Shown: piece by piece, positions 42,208-52,277 of the stretch
Position numbering within the stretch: position 1 is the stretch's first letter
How the letters are laid out: each line of letters begins with the position of its first letter
Assembly: GCA_038049695.1 (NCBI GenBank)
Contig: CP142452.1
Coordinates: forward strand, 27,764,501-27,828,500
Direction: 5' to 3'
Source: Cinnamomum chago
Taxonomy: Eukaryota > Streptophyta > Magnoliopsida > Laurales > Lauraceae
Length of the DNA stretch: 64,000 nucleotides
Position numbers and translations under genes: made by a program
Notes under the pieces: model-generated
Database searches by the model: none
The model's input: the letters and a program-made list of their open reading frames with translations, nothing else
What the model was told of the DNA's origin: nothing

Positions 42208-43244
42208 ACCTTCATTTTGGAAAGGTTCAAGCGAAGAATTTGATGAAGAAACTCCCGATTTAAGGAAGAAGATTGGCTTTCTTCTGCTGATGTTGCTGGA
42301 ACAACGAAGGAAGCAGATGCCGGATCTTCTATGTCAACGGTTGTCTCCATCGGAGTGAGAGCGGGCTGGACTTGTTGATCATCAGCTTGGCTTGACGATG
42401 TGTCGTCTTCTGGCTCTGAGTCCGAATCCGTGTCTTGCAAGATAGACATGAAAGAGACAGCAAACTTGCCCCCAGCCTTTTGTTTTGTCTTCTTTGCTTT
42501 GGTGGTGATCACCAGAGGCTTTGAAGACTTGAGGGAGACCATGAAGGGAGATTGATTATTTTCTTCGGTTTTGATAGGGGGTTTGTTTTCTTCCGGTGAT
42601 TGCTGAGGAGCCTTGCCTTTGTCTTTCTGGAGATTTTCGGCAGAGGGTGTTGTTTCTTCCTCCCTTTCTTCTTTTTCATCTTTGTACATCTGAGCATCTG
42701 CGAAATAGACTTCTTTGCCTTTGAAGGGCTTTTTGTCTGCAAACACTCGATGTATTAAGCCGTCATTGCCAGCGAACTTGATGCACTGATGTAAAGTCGA
42801 AGGGACAACAACATTCTCGTGTATCCAGGGGCGTCCGAGAAGGATGTTGTAGCATGACGGGGTCTTTATTGCATAGACAGTGACCTCGGAGATAAGATCA
42901 CCGATTTGCAACTTGAACCTGATTTTGCCGATCGGCCTTTGAGCGCTGCCATCATATCCAAAGATGGACACAGACGTGTGGCTCAGCTTGCTAGGCGGAA
43001 TGCCCAGTTCTTCGAGTGCCGAAGTGGAGATGAGGTTGAGTGCAGAACCTGGATCGATCTCGATTCTGCGTACTAGCACCTCTTTGATGTACCCGGTGAA
43101 GTACAGGGGTCGGTTGTGCTTTGTCTCGCCTAGCAGGAGGTCTTCCTTGGTGAAGGCGATGGTTGCACTTGCTGCTTTTTGAACCGAGAGGCATTCGATG
43201 TAGGATCCCTCAGTTTTCTTCTTTTCTCCTTTTGAGGGAGTTTT
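42162..43244 (-). CDS. Tat aspartic protease and acidic linker
   Basis: The retropepsin cleaves the Gag-Pol polyprotein. It shows the IDPGSALNLIS active site and the ILLGRPWIHE flap and helix region, both usual for Tat proteases. A Lys/Glu/Ser-rich, probably disordered linker of about 180 residues follows. The frame is the same as gag and is separated from it by a TAA (43245-43247). The end runs out of frame because this copy has one base fewer than the second Tat copy near 42284; in the second copy the protease frame continues into the G-patch. In Ogre elements an intron lies between protease and RT; I see no clear splice pair here. Confidence 0.85.
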   Translation of the reverse strand, partial: KTPSKGEKKKTEGSYIECLSVQKAASATIAFTKEDLLLGETKHNRPLYFTGYIKEVLVRRIEIDPGSALNLISTSALEELGIPPSKLSHTSVSIFGYDGSAQRPIGKIRFKLQIGDLISEVTVYAIKTPSCYNILLGRPWIHENVVVPSTLHQCIKFAGNDGLIHRVFADKKPFKGKEVYFADAQMYKDEKEEREEETTPSAENLQKDKGKAPQQSPEENKPPIKTEENNQSPFMVSLKSSKPLVITTKAKKTKQKAGGKFAVSFMSILQDTDSDSEPEDDTSSSQADDQQVQPALTPMETTVDIEDPASASFVVPATSAEESQSSSLNREFLHQILRLNLSKMKVCLNYPCIVQWHKLS

Positions 43245-44693
43245 TTATTTTTTGACCCTATAGTCCATTTCAATTTGTAGGACTTGTTGGGCATGTTTGT
43301 CGACATCCGCATCCAACATTTGTAGTTCTGAAATGAGACTATCACGAGTCTGTGGTGACATTCGTAATAAGTCTAGGATATGCAGACGTGCAGGTATGTG
43401 TTTGAAGTGCTGAATCAAGTCGTACTTGAAAGCCTCCTTGGGGCCTGCATTTTCATTATTCTTGCCACTAGGGGCGTTTACAGCTTGTTTTCCCGAAGGA
43501 TTTACATAAGAAGCAGAAGGTTGGTTGTAGTTTTTGTGGTAATCCCGGCCAGAACGGGTGCCTCTACCAACTTCAAGAGCTTCTGGAGAAGGGTCTTTGT
43601 TTGGAAGATCACCCTCGAGGTCGAGGGGTTGTTCCTTCTCATTTGCTGAAGATGTCTCTGTATCAGCATTGCCATCTTCAGTAATTGTGTTGCATGGAGC
43701 ATTTTCCAGGAGCAAGTCCTGAACAGCATCCAGCAACTTTCCTTCTTTATCGAATATTTTGTCGGTCCAGACATCACCAATGAGATCGGGCATTTGGGAC
43801 CAATTGACCGGATTTTCTCTGAAGAAGATTTCACCGGCTGGAATTTCTTCAAGGTGATCAGTCGGAAGAGGTTTGAGTTCCGATGTCACTGTTCCAGGAG
43901 ACGAAGCCTGAGAAGGTGTGGTTCCGGAGGAATTATCATCCTGAGCTATTGCATTGGAAGTAACTTTGACGGAAGATGCCTCCAAGATGAACTGTTGGGA
44001 ATCAGATTCGTCCTCAGATGTAAGGGGATCATCGATCCAACAGCTTTCTTCATTTTCCGGGGTTAGCGGAGGAGATTCCTGTAGATTTTCAGGAACTTCC
44101 GGTGCTGGGTTGTGACGAAGTTGGTTGATGCGACCTTGTTCTTGCTCTATAGCAAGGTGCTGCAAGATCCTTGCGTATTCATCGAGATCAGGCATGGGGG
44201 CCAAATCTTCTTCTTCGTCTGCTCCTTGTGGTTCAACATGGTTGGGTTCTACTAGAGTATTTTCTTGGACAGCCTCTTGGTCTTCTTCATCATCAGAACA
44301 GGATCCTTGCGGCTGTAACGGGTTATACCAGATTACTGGCATAAGATGAGATTCAAGGATCCATTCCTCGTCGGAGAGATATTCTCCTGTTTCGAGGGAT
44401 TCCTCCCACTCATCGATGTCGCTAGCGGTGTCACTGGACTCGTATCCATCCATGGGGAATCCGACCACCGAGTTGCAAGAGTATGATGCCCCCTGCGTAG
44501 TTTCATCTTTGAGGTGCGGTGGCATGAAATCACCAAGAGTGAATCTTCTTGCCGCCTTTGAAGTCTTGGGAGGAGACTCTTCCGTTGCCCCCAGTGAAGC
44601 GGTAGAGGAGGTCTCTGCCTTTTCAGCGACTTCTTGCTTTTTCGGAGCTTTCTCCTGTTGTTTGAGTTTGCGGAGTTGTCTCCTGGCTTGCCT
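43245..44693 (-). CDS. Tat gag-protease linker with conserved helical block
   Basis: This is open in the gag frame between the TGA at 44694-44696 and the TAA at 43245-43247. The first Met (44525) gives 426 aa, but the frame is open upstream and reads best as a continuation of gag. Residues 20-300 are very acidic and probably disordered. Near the end is a conserved helical block, YDLIQHFKHIPARLHILDLL, which precedes the protease in many Tat elements and is also present in the second copy (52020-52085). The role is unknown. The terminal stop reads as sense in the second copy. Confidence 0.78.
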   Translation of the reverse strand, partial: RQARRQLRKLKQQEKAPKKQEVAEKAETSSTASLGATEESPPKTSKAARRFTLGDFMPPHLKDETTQGASYSCNSVVGFPMDGYESSDTASDIDEWEESLETGEYLSDEEWILESHLMPVIWYNPLQPQGSCSDDEEDQEAVQENTLVEPNHVEPQGADEEEDLAPMPDLDEYARILQHLAIEQEQGRINQLRHNPAPEVPENLQESPPLTPENEESCWIDDPLTSEDESDSQQFILEASSVKVTSNAIAQDDNSSGTTPSQASSPGTVTSELKPLPTDHLEEIPAGEIFFRENPVNWSQMPDLIGDVWTDKIFDKEGKLLDAVQDLLLENAPCNTITEDGNADTETSSANEKEQPLDLEGDLPNKDPSPEALEVGRGTRSGRDYHKNYNQPSASYVNPSGKQAVNAPSGKNNENAGPKEAFKYDLIQHFKHIPARLHILDLLRMSPQTRDSLISELQMLDADVDKHAQQVLQIEMDYRVKK

Positions 44694-46283
44694 TCACTGT
44701 TGAGCGGTTGGCTTTGTTTTGACGACCTCCCAATTTTCATCTTCTAGGAGATCGGGGTGTACCCATATGGGCTGTCCGTCTGATGTTGGATATGGAACCA
44801 ACTCTTGGGACGTTTGGGTCATCTTTATCACCTTGAAGGAAGTAGTGATCTTCTCTTTTGGTGATTTTTGTTTTTGTCCACACGACACCATGTTGACGGA
44901 GGCAGACCCATAGTTCTTGTCGAAGGTGATGACTCCATTTTTCCACATCTCATTTATCTTCTCTCTCACAACGAAGCATTGATTGAGAGGATGCGAGACC
45001 ATCTGATGGTATGGACAGTACCGAGGATCGTTGGTTTTGCCAACATCGCCCGGTCTTTTGGGGTCAGGCAAGGTGAGTTTACCGTTTGCGAGAAGTGCCC
45101 CAAAAATTTCTTCAACATCTTCATCAAACGGGTATTTCTTCTCTACTCGTTCTTTGAAGGCATCAGAGAGTTCAGGCTTTTTACCTGCAGCTTTGTTTTC
45201 AGCTTTCTTTGGCGGCTGAGGAGCTGACTTGGTTTGCACATTGAGAACCTCTTTTTTCTTTAGCTTTGAGGTTGCAATGGTGGTCGGCTCTTTCTTTGAT
45301 GATTTCTGACTGTTGAGGTCTTTGATCACCGTTTCAGCCTCCATAGAAGCTTCTAGGAGTTCACCTAGGTTTTTTGATTTGTTGCCGATGATCATGGAGC
45401 GGATTCTTGCTCTCATGTTGTTACGGCAGATGTCGACTAGCGACGCTTGTGGCAATACATCTGAGCATTTGTATGCCATTGCCTTCCACTTGTGAATGAA
45501 GTCATATGTTGACTCACTCTCTCCCTGTTTTAGGCTGCAGAGCTGCGTCATAGTAACAGGATAATCCTCACCTTTGAAGTGGGTTAGGAAACGTGTCTCC
45601 AGCATGGCCCAATTTTGAATGGAGTCCTCCGGCAGAGTGGAGTACCAATCAAAGGCCGTACCTTTTAGGGTACTTGCAAAGAGGCGAATTTTGAGGGCAT
45701 CTTGATCCGCAATAGCTCCCGTCAGGATCTTGAAATGGATGACGTGTTGTCTGGCTGAACCTTTCCCCGTATATGTTTGGAGAGTAGGTTGCTTGAATTT
45801 TGTAGGGAACGGGACCGAGTCCATCCACAAGGGATATGGTGGCTTGATCCCATGCTCCTTTAGTGTATCCTCTTCTTTTGCTTTGGCGAGGATATCGTCA
45901 ACGTCCTTTTTGGTAAGGGCGCGTGACTCACTGTTTTCCGCATTTTCCTCGTCGCCTTGATGGCTCGGAGGAGCTTCATTGTTTGGCGGACGTTGGATAG
46001 TGAGAAGGAGGTTTTCCATTAGGGCCTCTATTCTCTGCTGTCCTTGTTCCAGCTGTTGGATGCGTGCAGCTACGTCATCATGTGGCGGAGGTTGCTCAGC
46101 ATTTGTGACCAAGATGTTCACTCTTCGAGAGTCGAAAGAGGATACAGTCTTGGTGACTGAGCTGGAGCTCATTCTTTTAGATGAAGAGCTCGAGGAGTGA
46201 TTACTCCGGTGTCCTTGACTTGAAGGAGCAGGAGAATCTTTTTGATGTCTTCTTGTCCGAGTGACGTGCGAGTCACCGGTCAT
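44694..46283 (-). CDS. Tat Gag (529 aa)
   Basis: The structural protein that forms the virus-like particle and binds element RNA. A Ser-rich N-terminus (about 1-60) and a short coiled coil (about 75-100) come first. The conserved gag domain follows (about 150-320), with AFDWYSTLPEDSI, the LKQGESESTYDFIHKWK stretch and RNNMRARIRSMI. A Cys/His cluster, CPYHQMVSHPLNQC, at about residue 440 is a zinc-knuckle-like element. The start overlaps the stop of the upstream ORF as ATGA (46280-46283), which suggests coupled re-initiation. The TGA at the end lies where the frame continues into the linker, so it may be either a mutation or a real Gag stop. Confidence 0.9.
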   Translation of the reverse strand: MTGDSHVTRTRRHQKDSPAPSSQGHRSNHSSSSSSKRMSSSSVTKTVSSFDSRRVNILVTNAEQPPPHDDVAARIQQLEQGQQRIEALMENLLLTIQRPPNNEAPPSHQGDEENAENSESRALTKKDVDDILAKAKEEDTLKEHGIKPPYPLWMDSVPFPTKFKQPTLQTYTGKGSARQHVIHFKILTGAIADQDALKIRLFASTLKGTAFDWYSTLPEDSIQNWAMLETRFLTHFKGEDYPVTMTQLCSLKQGESESTYDFIHKWKAMAYKCSDVLPQASLVDICRNNMRARIRSMIIGNKSKNLGELLEASMEAETVIKDLNSQKSSKKEPTTIATSKLKKKEVLNVQTKSAPQPPKKAENKAAGKKPELSDAFKERVEKKYPFDEDVEEIFGALLANGKLTLPDPKRPGDVGKTNDPRYCPYHQMVSHPLNQCFVVREKINEMWKNGVITFDKNYGSASVNMVSCGQKQKSPKEKITTSFKVIKMTQTSQELVPYPTSDGQPIWVHPDLLEDENWEVVKTKPTAQQ

Positions 46284-47278
46284 CTGACATGGATTTTAGT
46301 TGCCGACTTTTGATGTCTTCTGGTTTTTCCCACCATATGGACAACAACAACTTGATTGGGTTTTTCTTTTTCAACCCATTTTTTGGAGACCTGAAGTGCA
46401 GAATGCTGGGTTCTTTGCTTCTCTAGTCTCTTTTGTCGATATGCCACGCGGCGGTGTATACGACGAGTAATTTGAGCTTCGGTTAGCTCTGGCTGCGCTC
46501 TGGCAATGAAGGACGTAGTCCCTGGTGCGCAGCAGCCGAGCTTGTCTTCTTTGAAGACTGGCAGGGACAGGATCCGGACGCGGTCCTTTGCCTGTCGCAG
46601 CGAAGCCTTGAATTTGGCGAGTTCGGCCCCTATTGAGAGGAAGGGTCGACTCGCAGGAGTGCAGGCCTTTGCAGGTTCTTGCGGAGGCCTTACGATGCAC
46701 GATTTGATTTTGGGCTTGTAGGAGCAAGCCGGCTCGTGCTGAGTTGGTTTTGTTTGGCGGAGGGTAGGTTTCTCCTCTTTCATGTAAGCAAGAGGGTAGA
46801 ACCGGTTCTCCTTGAGAGGGGCCAGGTATGCTGGCTTTGCAGGTGTTTGTGACCTTCTTTGTTTGGGTGAAGGTCTTGGGGACCAAATCTTTGAGCAGAC
46901 CTGGTTTCTTGTAGGTTGAGGCTTCGTGGGGTTACCACGGGCTTCAGGTTTTCTGATGGCCGCCTTTGGTGTCGGAGCAGCGACATGTCCGGTGGCAATT
47001 TTCTGCTTTTTGGCAGTTGCGATTTCTTCTACGGGAAGTGGGAATGGTCCCAGCGACCCGAAGACGTTGGTCCGGGGAGTTGAGGTCGACCCGGTGTTCT
47101 GGGAGTCGCCAAGGGTGGTGATGCTTTGGAAACTGGCGGGGCGCTTGTAGGTGCGCTTGGTTTGCTTCTCTTGAAGCATCAGCTGGTACTTGTTCTCATC
47201 AAAGGTGATGGTTAATGAAGCTGCCATTGTTAGTTTTTGGAAAACTTCTGAAACAAGACCATATCCATTAGTAATCAC
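46280..47278 (-). CDS. Extra ORF upstream of gag (ORF1, Ogre-type, up to 332 aa)
   Basis: Up to 332 codons lie between the leader and gag on the same strand. A second possible start at 47227 (MAASLTITF) gives a more typical beginning. The product is strongly basic and rich in Lys, Arg, Pro and Ser, with short motifs such as RRIHRRVAYRQKRLEKQ near the C-terminus, and looks like a nucleic-acid-binding, mostly disordered protein. It has no zinc finger. ORF1 of unknown function upstream of gag is a hallmark of Ogre elements. It overlaps gag by four bases. I do not recognise a domain. Confidence 0.78.
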   Translation of the reverse strand: MITNGYGLVSEVFQKLTMAASLTITFDENKYQLMLQEKQTKRTYKRPASFQSITTLGDSQNTGSTSTPRTNVFGSLGPFPLPVEEIATAKKQKIATGHVAAPTPKAAIRKPEARGNPTKPQPTRNQVCSKIWSPRPSPKQRRSQTPAKPAYLAPLKENRFYPLAYMKEEKPTLRQTKPTQHEPACSYKPKIKSCIVRPPQEPAKACTPASRPFLSIGAELAKFKASLRQAKDRVRILSLPVFKEDKLGCCAPGTTSFIARAQPELTEAQITRRIHRRVAYRQKRLEKQRTQHSALQVSKKWVEKEKPNQVVVVHMVGKTRRHQKSATKIHVR

Positions 47279-48815
47279 AAGAATATGGTGATCATAAATG
47301 GAAAATACTATGGTTTCGCCTCTTCAAGTCGCCCGAGGGAACATGGCCCAGCCCAATCAACATGAGGAAGGCAGAAAAGCCATAGAGGGCACAATTGTTC
47401 TAAACGCAAGTAGGGTCAGCTCAGAATGAGCGTCCCAGTGACTGCTAGAAGAAATTGTGAACCTTAATTCAAATTACCGAGAAGCAAAGCTCACTCAAGG
47501 TAAAATGATATAAGGTTGAGATACAAATGTGTCGGTTGCGAATACAGTAGACCCGAAAGGGCGTACTAGCACCGCTAGGCACAAATGTTGCAAATCGCAT
47601 TCTTAGAAAGGACACGAGATGGGATTTTGAAAGGTCAAGATTGGATTCATAAAAGAGAGCAAATGGTATTCCAATCCGAGAATGAGCTCAACATTTCTGT
47701 GAGCTCGAAATCCGAAAGGGAAGGAACCAAAATTTCTGAAGTGTGGATCCAAAAGTGACGGAAGTTTTTTTTTTGAAAGTGTCAAGATTGGACTTATAGA
47801 AGAGAGCAAATGGTATTCCAATCTGAAAATGAGCTCAACATTTCTGCGAGCTCGAAAATCCGAAAAGGAAGGAACCAGGATTTCTCAAATATGAATCCAA
47901 AAGTGATAGAAATTTTTTTTTTTTGTTCTTTTTCTTTTTTAGAAACTATTTTTTTTTTAAGATTTTTTTTAAGAGTTCACATAGATCTCCAACCCGATCT
48001 TATGAAACCTCAGTTGATAGATCAGCCCCCAGGTAAGGGTAGGATTACTTAATGAACCCGTTTGGAGGACCCTTGCCTAGAACAGTCTAGCTGTCTCTAC
48101 ACTCTGGACAAGGCTTTTCTTAAATCCACTTTGGTCAAAGAACGCAATTGGTGCAACCTTAGTGGATTTTTTTTTGAAAGATTTTTTTTATGGATTCATA
48201 GATGAGAGCGAATGGTGTTCCATTCCGAAAATGAGTTCAACATTTCTGCGATCTCGAAATCCGAAAAGGAATAAGCCAAAGTTTCTCAACTTAAACCCAA
48301 AAGGGAGAAATTTGAAAAAAAAAATTGTAAATCAGATTTTTTTTGTGGATTCATAGAAAAGAGCAAATGGTGTTCCATTCCGAAAATGAGTTCAACATTT
48401 CTGCGATCTCAAAATCCGAAAAGGAAGGAACCAAAGTTTCTCAACTTAAACCCAAAAGGGAGAAATCTGAAAAAAAAAAATTGTAAATCAGATTTTTTGT
48501 GGATTCATAGAAGAGAGCAAATGGTGTTCCATTCTGAAAATGAGTTCAACATTTCTGCGATCTCGAAATCCGAAAAGGAAGAAGCCAAAGTTTCTCAACT
48601 TAAACCCAAAAGAGGGAAATCTGGAAAAAAAAATTTTAATCAGATTTTTTTTTTTGAGATTTTTTTTTAGAAACGGGAAAGGCTGGAAATAAACTTAAAG
48701 AAAGGAACTTCCAAAAATCCCATCTCATGTTTTTTTTTTTAGATGCAAGATCCAACATAGGCCACTAACTAGAATGGAGCCAAAGAATCCAAGCATTGTG
48801 TTCTCAAATGAACGT
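47279..48815 (-). repeat. Untranslated leader with five about 150-bp tandem repeats
   Basis: A unit containing GGATTCATAGAAGAGAGCAA, then ATGGTGTTCCATTCCGAAA, recurs on the plus strand near 47643, 47790, 48192, 48347 and 48501. The last three are 154-155 bp apart and very similar, and the first two are older and shorter. Short frames here (47810-48052, 48162-48670) simply follow the repeats and are not genes. The block lies between the primer site and ORF1. Confidence 0.82.
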
Positions 48816-48833
48816 GTCCCACCGGGTGTGCCA
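48816..48833 (-). other. Primer-binding site of the Tat element
   Basis: TGGCACACCCGGTGGGAC starts three bases inside the 5' LTR end. It begins with TGG, the complement of tRNA CCA. I cannot name the tRNA with confidence. Confidence 0.7.
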
Positions 48834-48836
48834 GCT

Positions 48837-51686
48837 TGATGGACCGCGCCCCTCGGCTCCTCCTCCGCTGGCAACTTAAGTTCCTAAGTTAACCTAAAAT
48901 ACACGTTTCCTAGATTAACACCCCCCTCAAATTGATACAGGGGAGTCATAAAGCAGCAATTTGGAAACCAGAAACTAATGTCGAGGCCGATGAAGTCATT
49001 TGGTAAAGATGTAAGCAAACTGAAGGTCAGTAGGGACATGAGGTAAAGAAATGACCTCATGCTTCAATTAATCTCAAATAAAGTGACAGTCGACCTCAAT
49101 ATGTTTGGTGCGTTCATGAAAGACAGGATTTTCACTGATCCTGATAGCCCCCGCATGCAAGGATGTAGAAGATGTTTGTGCAAATCTGAGTTTCGAAAGT
49201 AGTCCCCGTAACCATAAGATTTCTGAACAGGCGGAAGACATTGCCCTATATTCCGCCTCTGTAGAAGATCAAGAAACACGTTCTTGTCTCTTGCATTTTC
49301 AAGAAATTAACGAATTGTCAAGATACATACACCAACGAGTAGTAGACCAATGCCGTGAGAGGCGATTTTCTTTGTTTGCCATGAAAGGCAATTTTGGTGC
49401 CGTGAAAGGCGATTTTACCGTGAAAGGCGGTTTACAAATCTCATCAATAATGAAAAGACAAGAAATGTGAATTTTGTGTCTCTTTAAGAAAAAATACAAT
49501 ACAATAGAAAAGAAAGAAATGGAATCTAACTTTTCATGCGATTGTGAGGGGACCCGTTCAGATCGACAGTCGCGAGTCATGTATGTACTCCGCCATCGTC
49601 CTTCAGATGAGAACTTTGATGCTTGATTTCTTGGCTTGGCTCCAACCTCAGATTTTTAGAGGATAAGGACCAAGGTAAGGTCCTATATCCGGTAAAAAGC
49701 TGAGTAGACGGGCTGAAAAGCCGCATCTAGCCATATTGGATAGAAGGAGAGGTGGCCTTGGGGGGGGGGGCCCAAGGGGCTTTGATCACCTTGTAGTGCT
49801 TGTTGCAGCAGAGTTTTCTTCAATAGAGGAGAGTTTGTTGCAAAGGTTCTGGATTTTTCTTGGATTTTTCGGAGAGTTTTTGGATAATTTTTCCCTTGGC
49901 CCCCTTTTTCCTTGGAATGGCCTCCTATTTATAGGCATTTGGTAACCATTTAGGAGAGTTTATGAGCATTTATGGTATTAATGCTCATGATGGGAGGAGT
50001 TACAAGTTTTTAATTTCTTGATTTGGTAACTCCTTTTTCCTTGAATTTGATTGGCCGGTGGAGGATAATGGGCATTTAGTTGCCTTTAATCTCCATAATG
50101 AGGGGAGTTTCATGGTTTTAATGCCATGAATACTTGGATTTGTAACTCCCATCTGCTTGGTTTTGATTCGGCCGTCCAAGATAATGAGTTAATGACAGTA
50201 ATAAGTTGCCATAAACAAGTCAATTAACAACATTAAATGGTCTCCCGGTCGCTTGAAGAGTCACGGGCCGCGCCGCGTCCTTTGGAATTCTTTTGGCAAT
50301 GATCATCGATGGATCTTCATGTTGATCGACATCGGATGATCATGCAATTTCAGACTTTGATTAATATCAACAAGCCGGCGACATCTTTCCAGTCAATTTC
50401 TCGATCGGTCGGGCAGAAAGTGCATTTTCTTGATCGGTCGGTTGACAATTTTGAGGTGTCGGATGATGATTCCATGATTCCGGCGGCGGATCCACGATGT
50501 CGACGAAGATCGACGGATTTCATACTCAAAAAATCAGAATTTGGAAAAATCACAGGGGCCAATCAACTCGGGACGCGAAAGATACCCGAAAAATGGGGTT
50601 TTTGGGCGAGGTCCGGCAGCCCGGACCTCCATGGTCGCCGGCGACCATGGGGCCAGCGACCATGGGCCATGGTCGGCCGCCTTCTGGTCGCCTTTTCTTC
50701 TTCGTTTTTCGTCTTTTTTCGCTTCTGTTTTCTCCTGCATTTTTCTTGGAATTTCCTCTCATTTATTGGCTGAATTTCCCTCAAGAAAACCTGACGGGAA
50801 GCCGTGCAAATCGGACTGCAAAGTTTCCCATTTTCTGAAAAGCCGAAGACTTTGCTGTGGAGAACTCCCGATTTTTTGTCAAGCGTCAAAACTAGGTCAA
50901 ACGATGTCGGAATGACCTGAAATTCGATGTGTAGCTTCTTGAGCAGTAGACGAGACCAACCATAGGCTTTTGTTCAGGTTTTGAAGCCGCTTGGGGTCCC
51001 GCAAACGCTTGACTTTGATTTCACCACGAGGGAAATGCCGAGCTTTGACTTCTGGTCAAACAATGTCCGATTGACCTGAAATTCGACGGGGAGCCTATTG
51101 GAGTCATTTTGAGATGATCCACAAGCTCCGAATTGGGTGCCATAGTCCCGGGGTGCTCCGCCGCTGGTAGGCTTGATTTTGTTTTCGAGCATCGAAACTG
51201 GGTCAAACGTCATCGGAATGTCCTGAAATTTGATGTGCAGCCCTTTGGAGGTATGTAGAAGCCGTCCATGTGCTCTGTTTGATGAGTGACGACCTCAATA
51301 ATTCTCGCTACCTAAGGGCTTGATTTTGCTGCTCGAGAGTTGATGGAGGGTCAAACGGTGTCGGTTTGACTTGAAACTTTACATGTAGCCTTTCGGAGGT
51401 ATTTTGAGACCATCCGTAGGCTCTGATCGAAGATTTGGGGTCTTCAACACTGTCGCCGCCGGGAGCTGCTGCTTAGCTGTTGGAGACGTGAAGCTAGGCC
51501 AAATGATGCCGGAATGGCCCGAAACTTCATGTGTACCTCTCTTTTAGCTGTTTTGAATGACCTTGCAGTTTTTGTTTGATTCTGACAAGATCTGATGCTT
51601 GAAGTGGCGCCTGCCTATTTGGGGTAGGATGCGGCTCCATGTAGCTTTTGGTGTGAAGAGGCAAAGTGACATTTTTTGTGTCAACA
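48837..51686 (-). repeat. Tat element 5' LTR (2850 bp, with foreign patch)
   Basis: This aligns with the 3' LTR from 49351 to 51686 at high identity, and again at 48837-48872. In between, about 210 bp of LTR is replaced by copia sequence. A 60-75 bp segment near 50640 also differs in length from the 3' LTR. TATA is at 49925-49934. The LTRs differ at scattered positions, so the insertion is not brand new. Confidence 0.9.
48873..49350 (-). mobile_element. Copia fragment patched into the Tat 5' LTR (about 478 bp)
   Basis: This is almost identical to 28098-28573 (one clear difference, A/G in GAACARGCGGAAG), covering part of the copia LTR, the PPT and the end of pol. It replaces 31546-31757 of the LTR. 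The boundaries are CCGCTGG/CAACTTAAG and AGACCAA/TGCCGTGAG. It has no TSD and no terminal structure, so it was copied in rather than transposed. Confidence 0.88.
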
Positions 51687-51691
51687 GGTAT
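51687..51691. other. Target-site duplication of the 20-kb Tat element (right copy)
   Basis: GGTAT, identical to 31516-31520. Confidence 0.93.
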
Positions 51692-51937
51692 CCTCATGTA
51701 TACCTCCTCTTTCAACTCCCTACAGAGAAAGGCATTCTTAACATCCATCTGGTATAATGGCTAAGAATGTGAGGCAGCAATGGCGAGAAGTAACCGAACT
51801 GTTGTCATTTTGGCCATAGGTGCAAACGTCTCCTCGTTGTCAATGCCATATTCTTGCCTGTTCCCGAGTGCTACAAGTCTAGCTTTGTGTCTATCCAAAG
51901 AGCCATCAGATTTAAGTTTTATTGTGAAGATCCATTT
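51692..51937 (-). pseudogene. Ty1/copia reverse transcriptase, N-terminal part
   Basis: The minus strand reads WIFTIKLKSDGSLDRHKARL, then ETFAPMAKMTTVRLLLAIAA and WPLYQMDVKNAFL, and ends EEVYMRIP at the insertion point. This joins in sense with the RT core at 31271-31515 across the Tat insertion. Upstream copia integrase and gag are missing; the fragment stops where the second Tat copy begins. It is non-functional. Confidence 0.9.
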
Positions 51938-52277
51938 CTTCCTATGTAAATCCTTCGGGAACACAAAATGTAAACCCCCAAGTGGCAACAATAATGAAAA
52001 TGCTGGCCTGAAGGAGGCTTTCAAGTACGACTTGATTGAGCACTTCAAACACATACCTGCACGACTGCACATCCTTGACTTATTACGAATGTCTCCACAA
52101 ACTCGTGATAGCCTCATTTCAGACCTGCAAAGGCTGAATGCGGATGCCGATAAACATACCCACAAGTCCTGCAAATTGAAATGGACTATACGGTCAAAAA
52201 ATCAAATACTTCCTCAAAGGGAGAAAGGAAGAAAACTGAGGGATTAGGCATCGAATGCCTCTCAGTCCAAAAGGCAG
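51938..52277 (+). pseudogene. Second Tat element: gag-protease linker fragment
   Basis: This matches the first Tat element's linker from about 43520 downward, including the conserved block YDLIEHFKHIPARLHILDLL and the SPQTRDSLIS stretch. The element starts abruptly here with no LTR, leader or gag, so its 5' part is lost. The frame ends at a TAG near 52243. GGCAG at 52273-52277 is the left TSD of the next solo LTR. Confidence 0.85.

Larger units (their letters stand above)
31521..51686 (-). mobile_element. Tat/Ogre-like Ty3/gypsy retrotransposon, complete ends (20,166 bp)
   Basis: The LTRs (31521-34121 and 48837-51686) share ends TGTTGACAC and GGTCCATCA on the minus strand. The gene order on the minus strand is extra ORF, gag, protease, G-patch, RT, RNase H, second RNase H, integrase, with an antisense gene between integrase and the 3' LTR. 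Dual RNase H and an antisense ORF are known marks of the Tat lineage; the upstream ORF is known from Ogre. The coding region has at least three nonsense codons and one frameshift, so this copy is probably not autonomous. It is inserted in copia RT. Confidence 0.93.

Noticed and set aside
44333-44740. Second minus-strand frames within gag-linker
   Set aside because: They overlap the gag-frame continuation in another frame and have no homologue.
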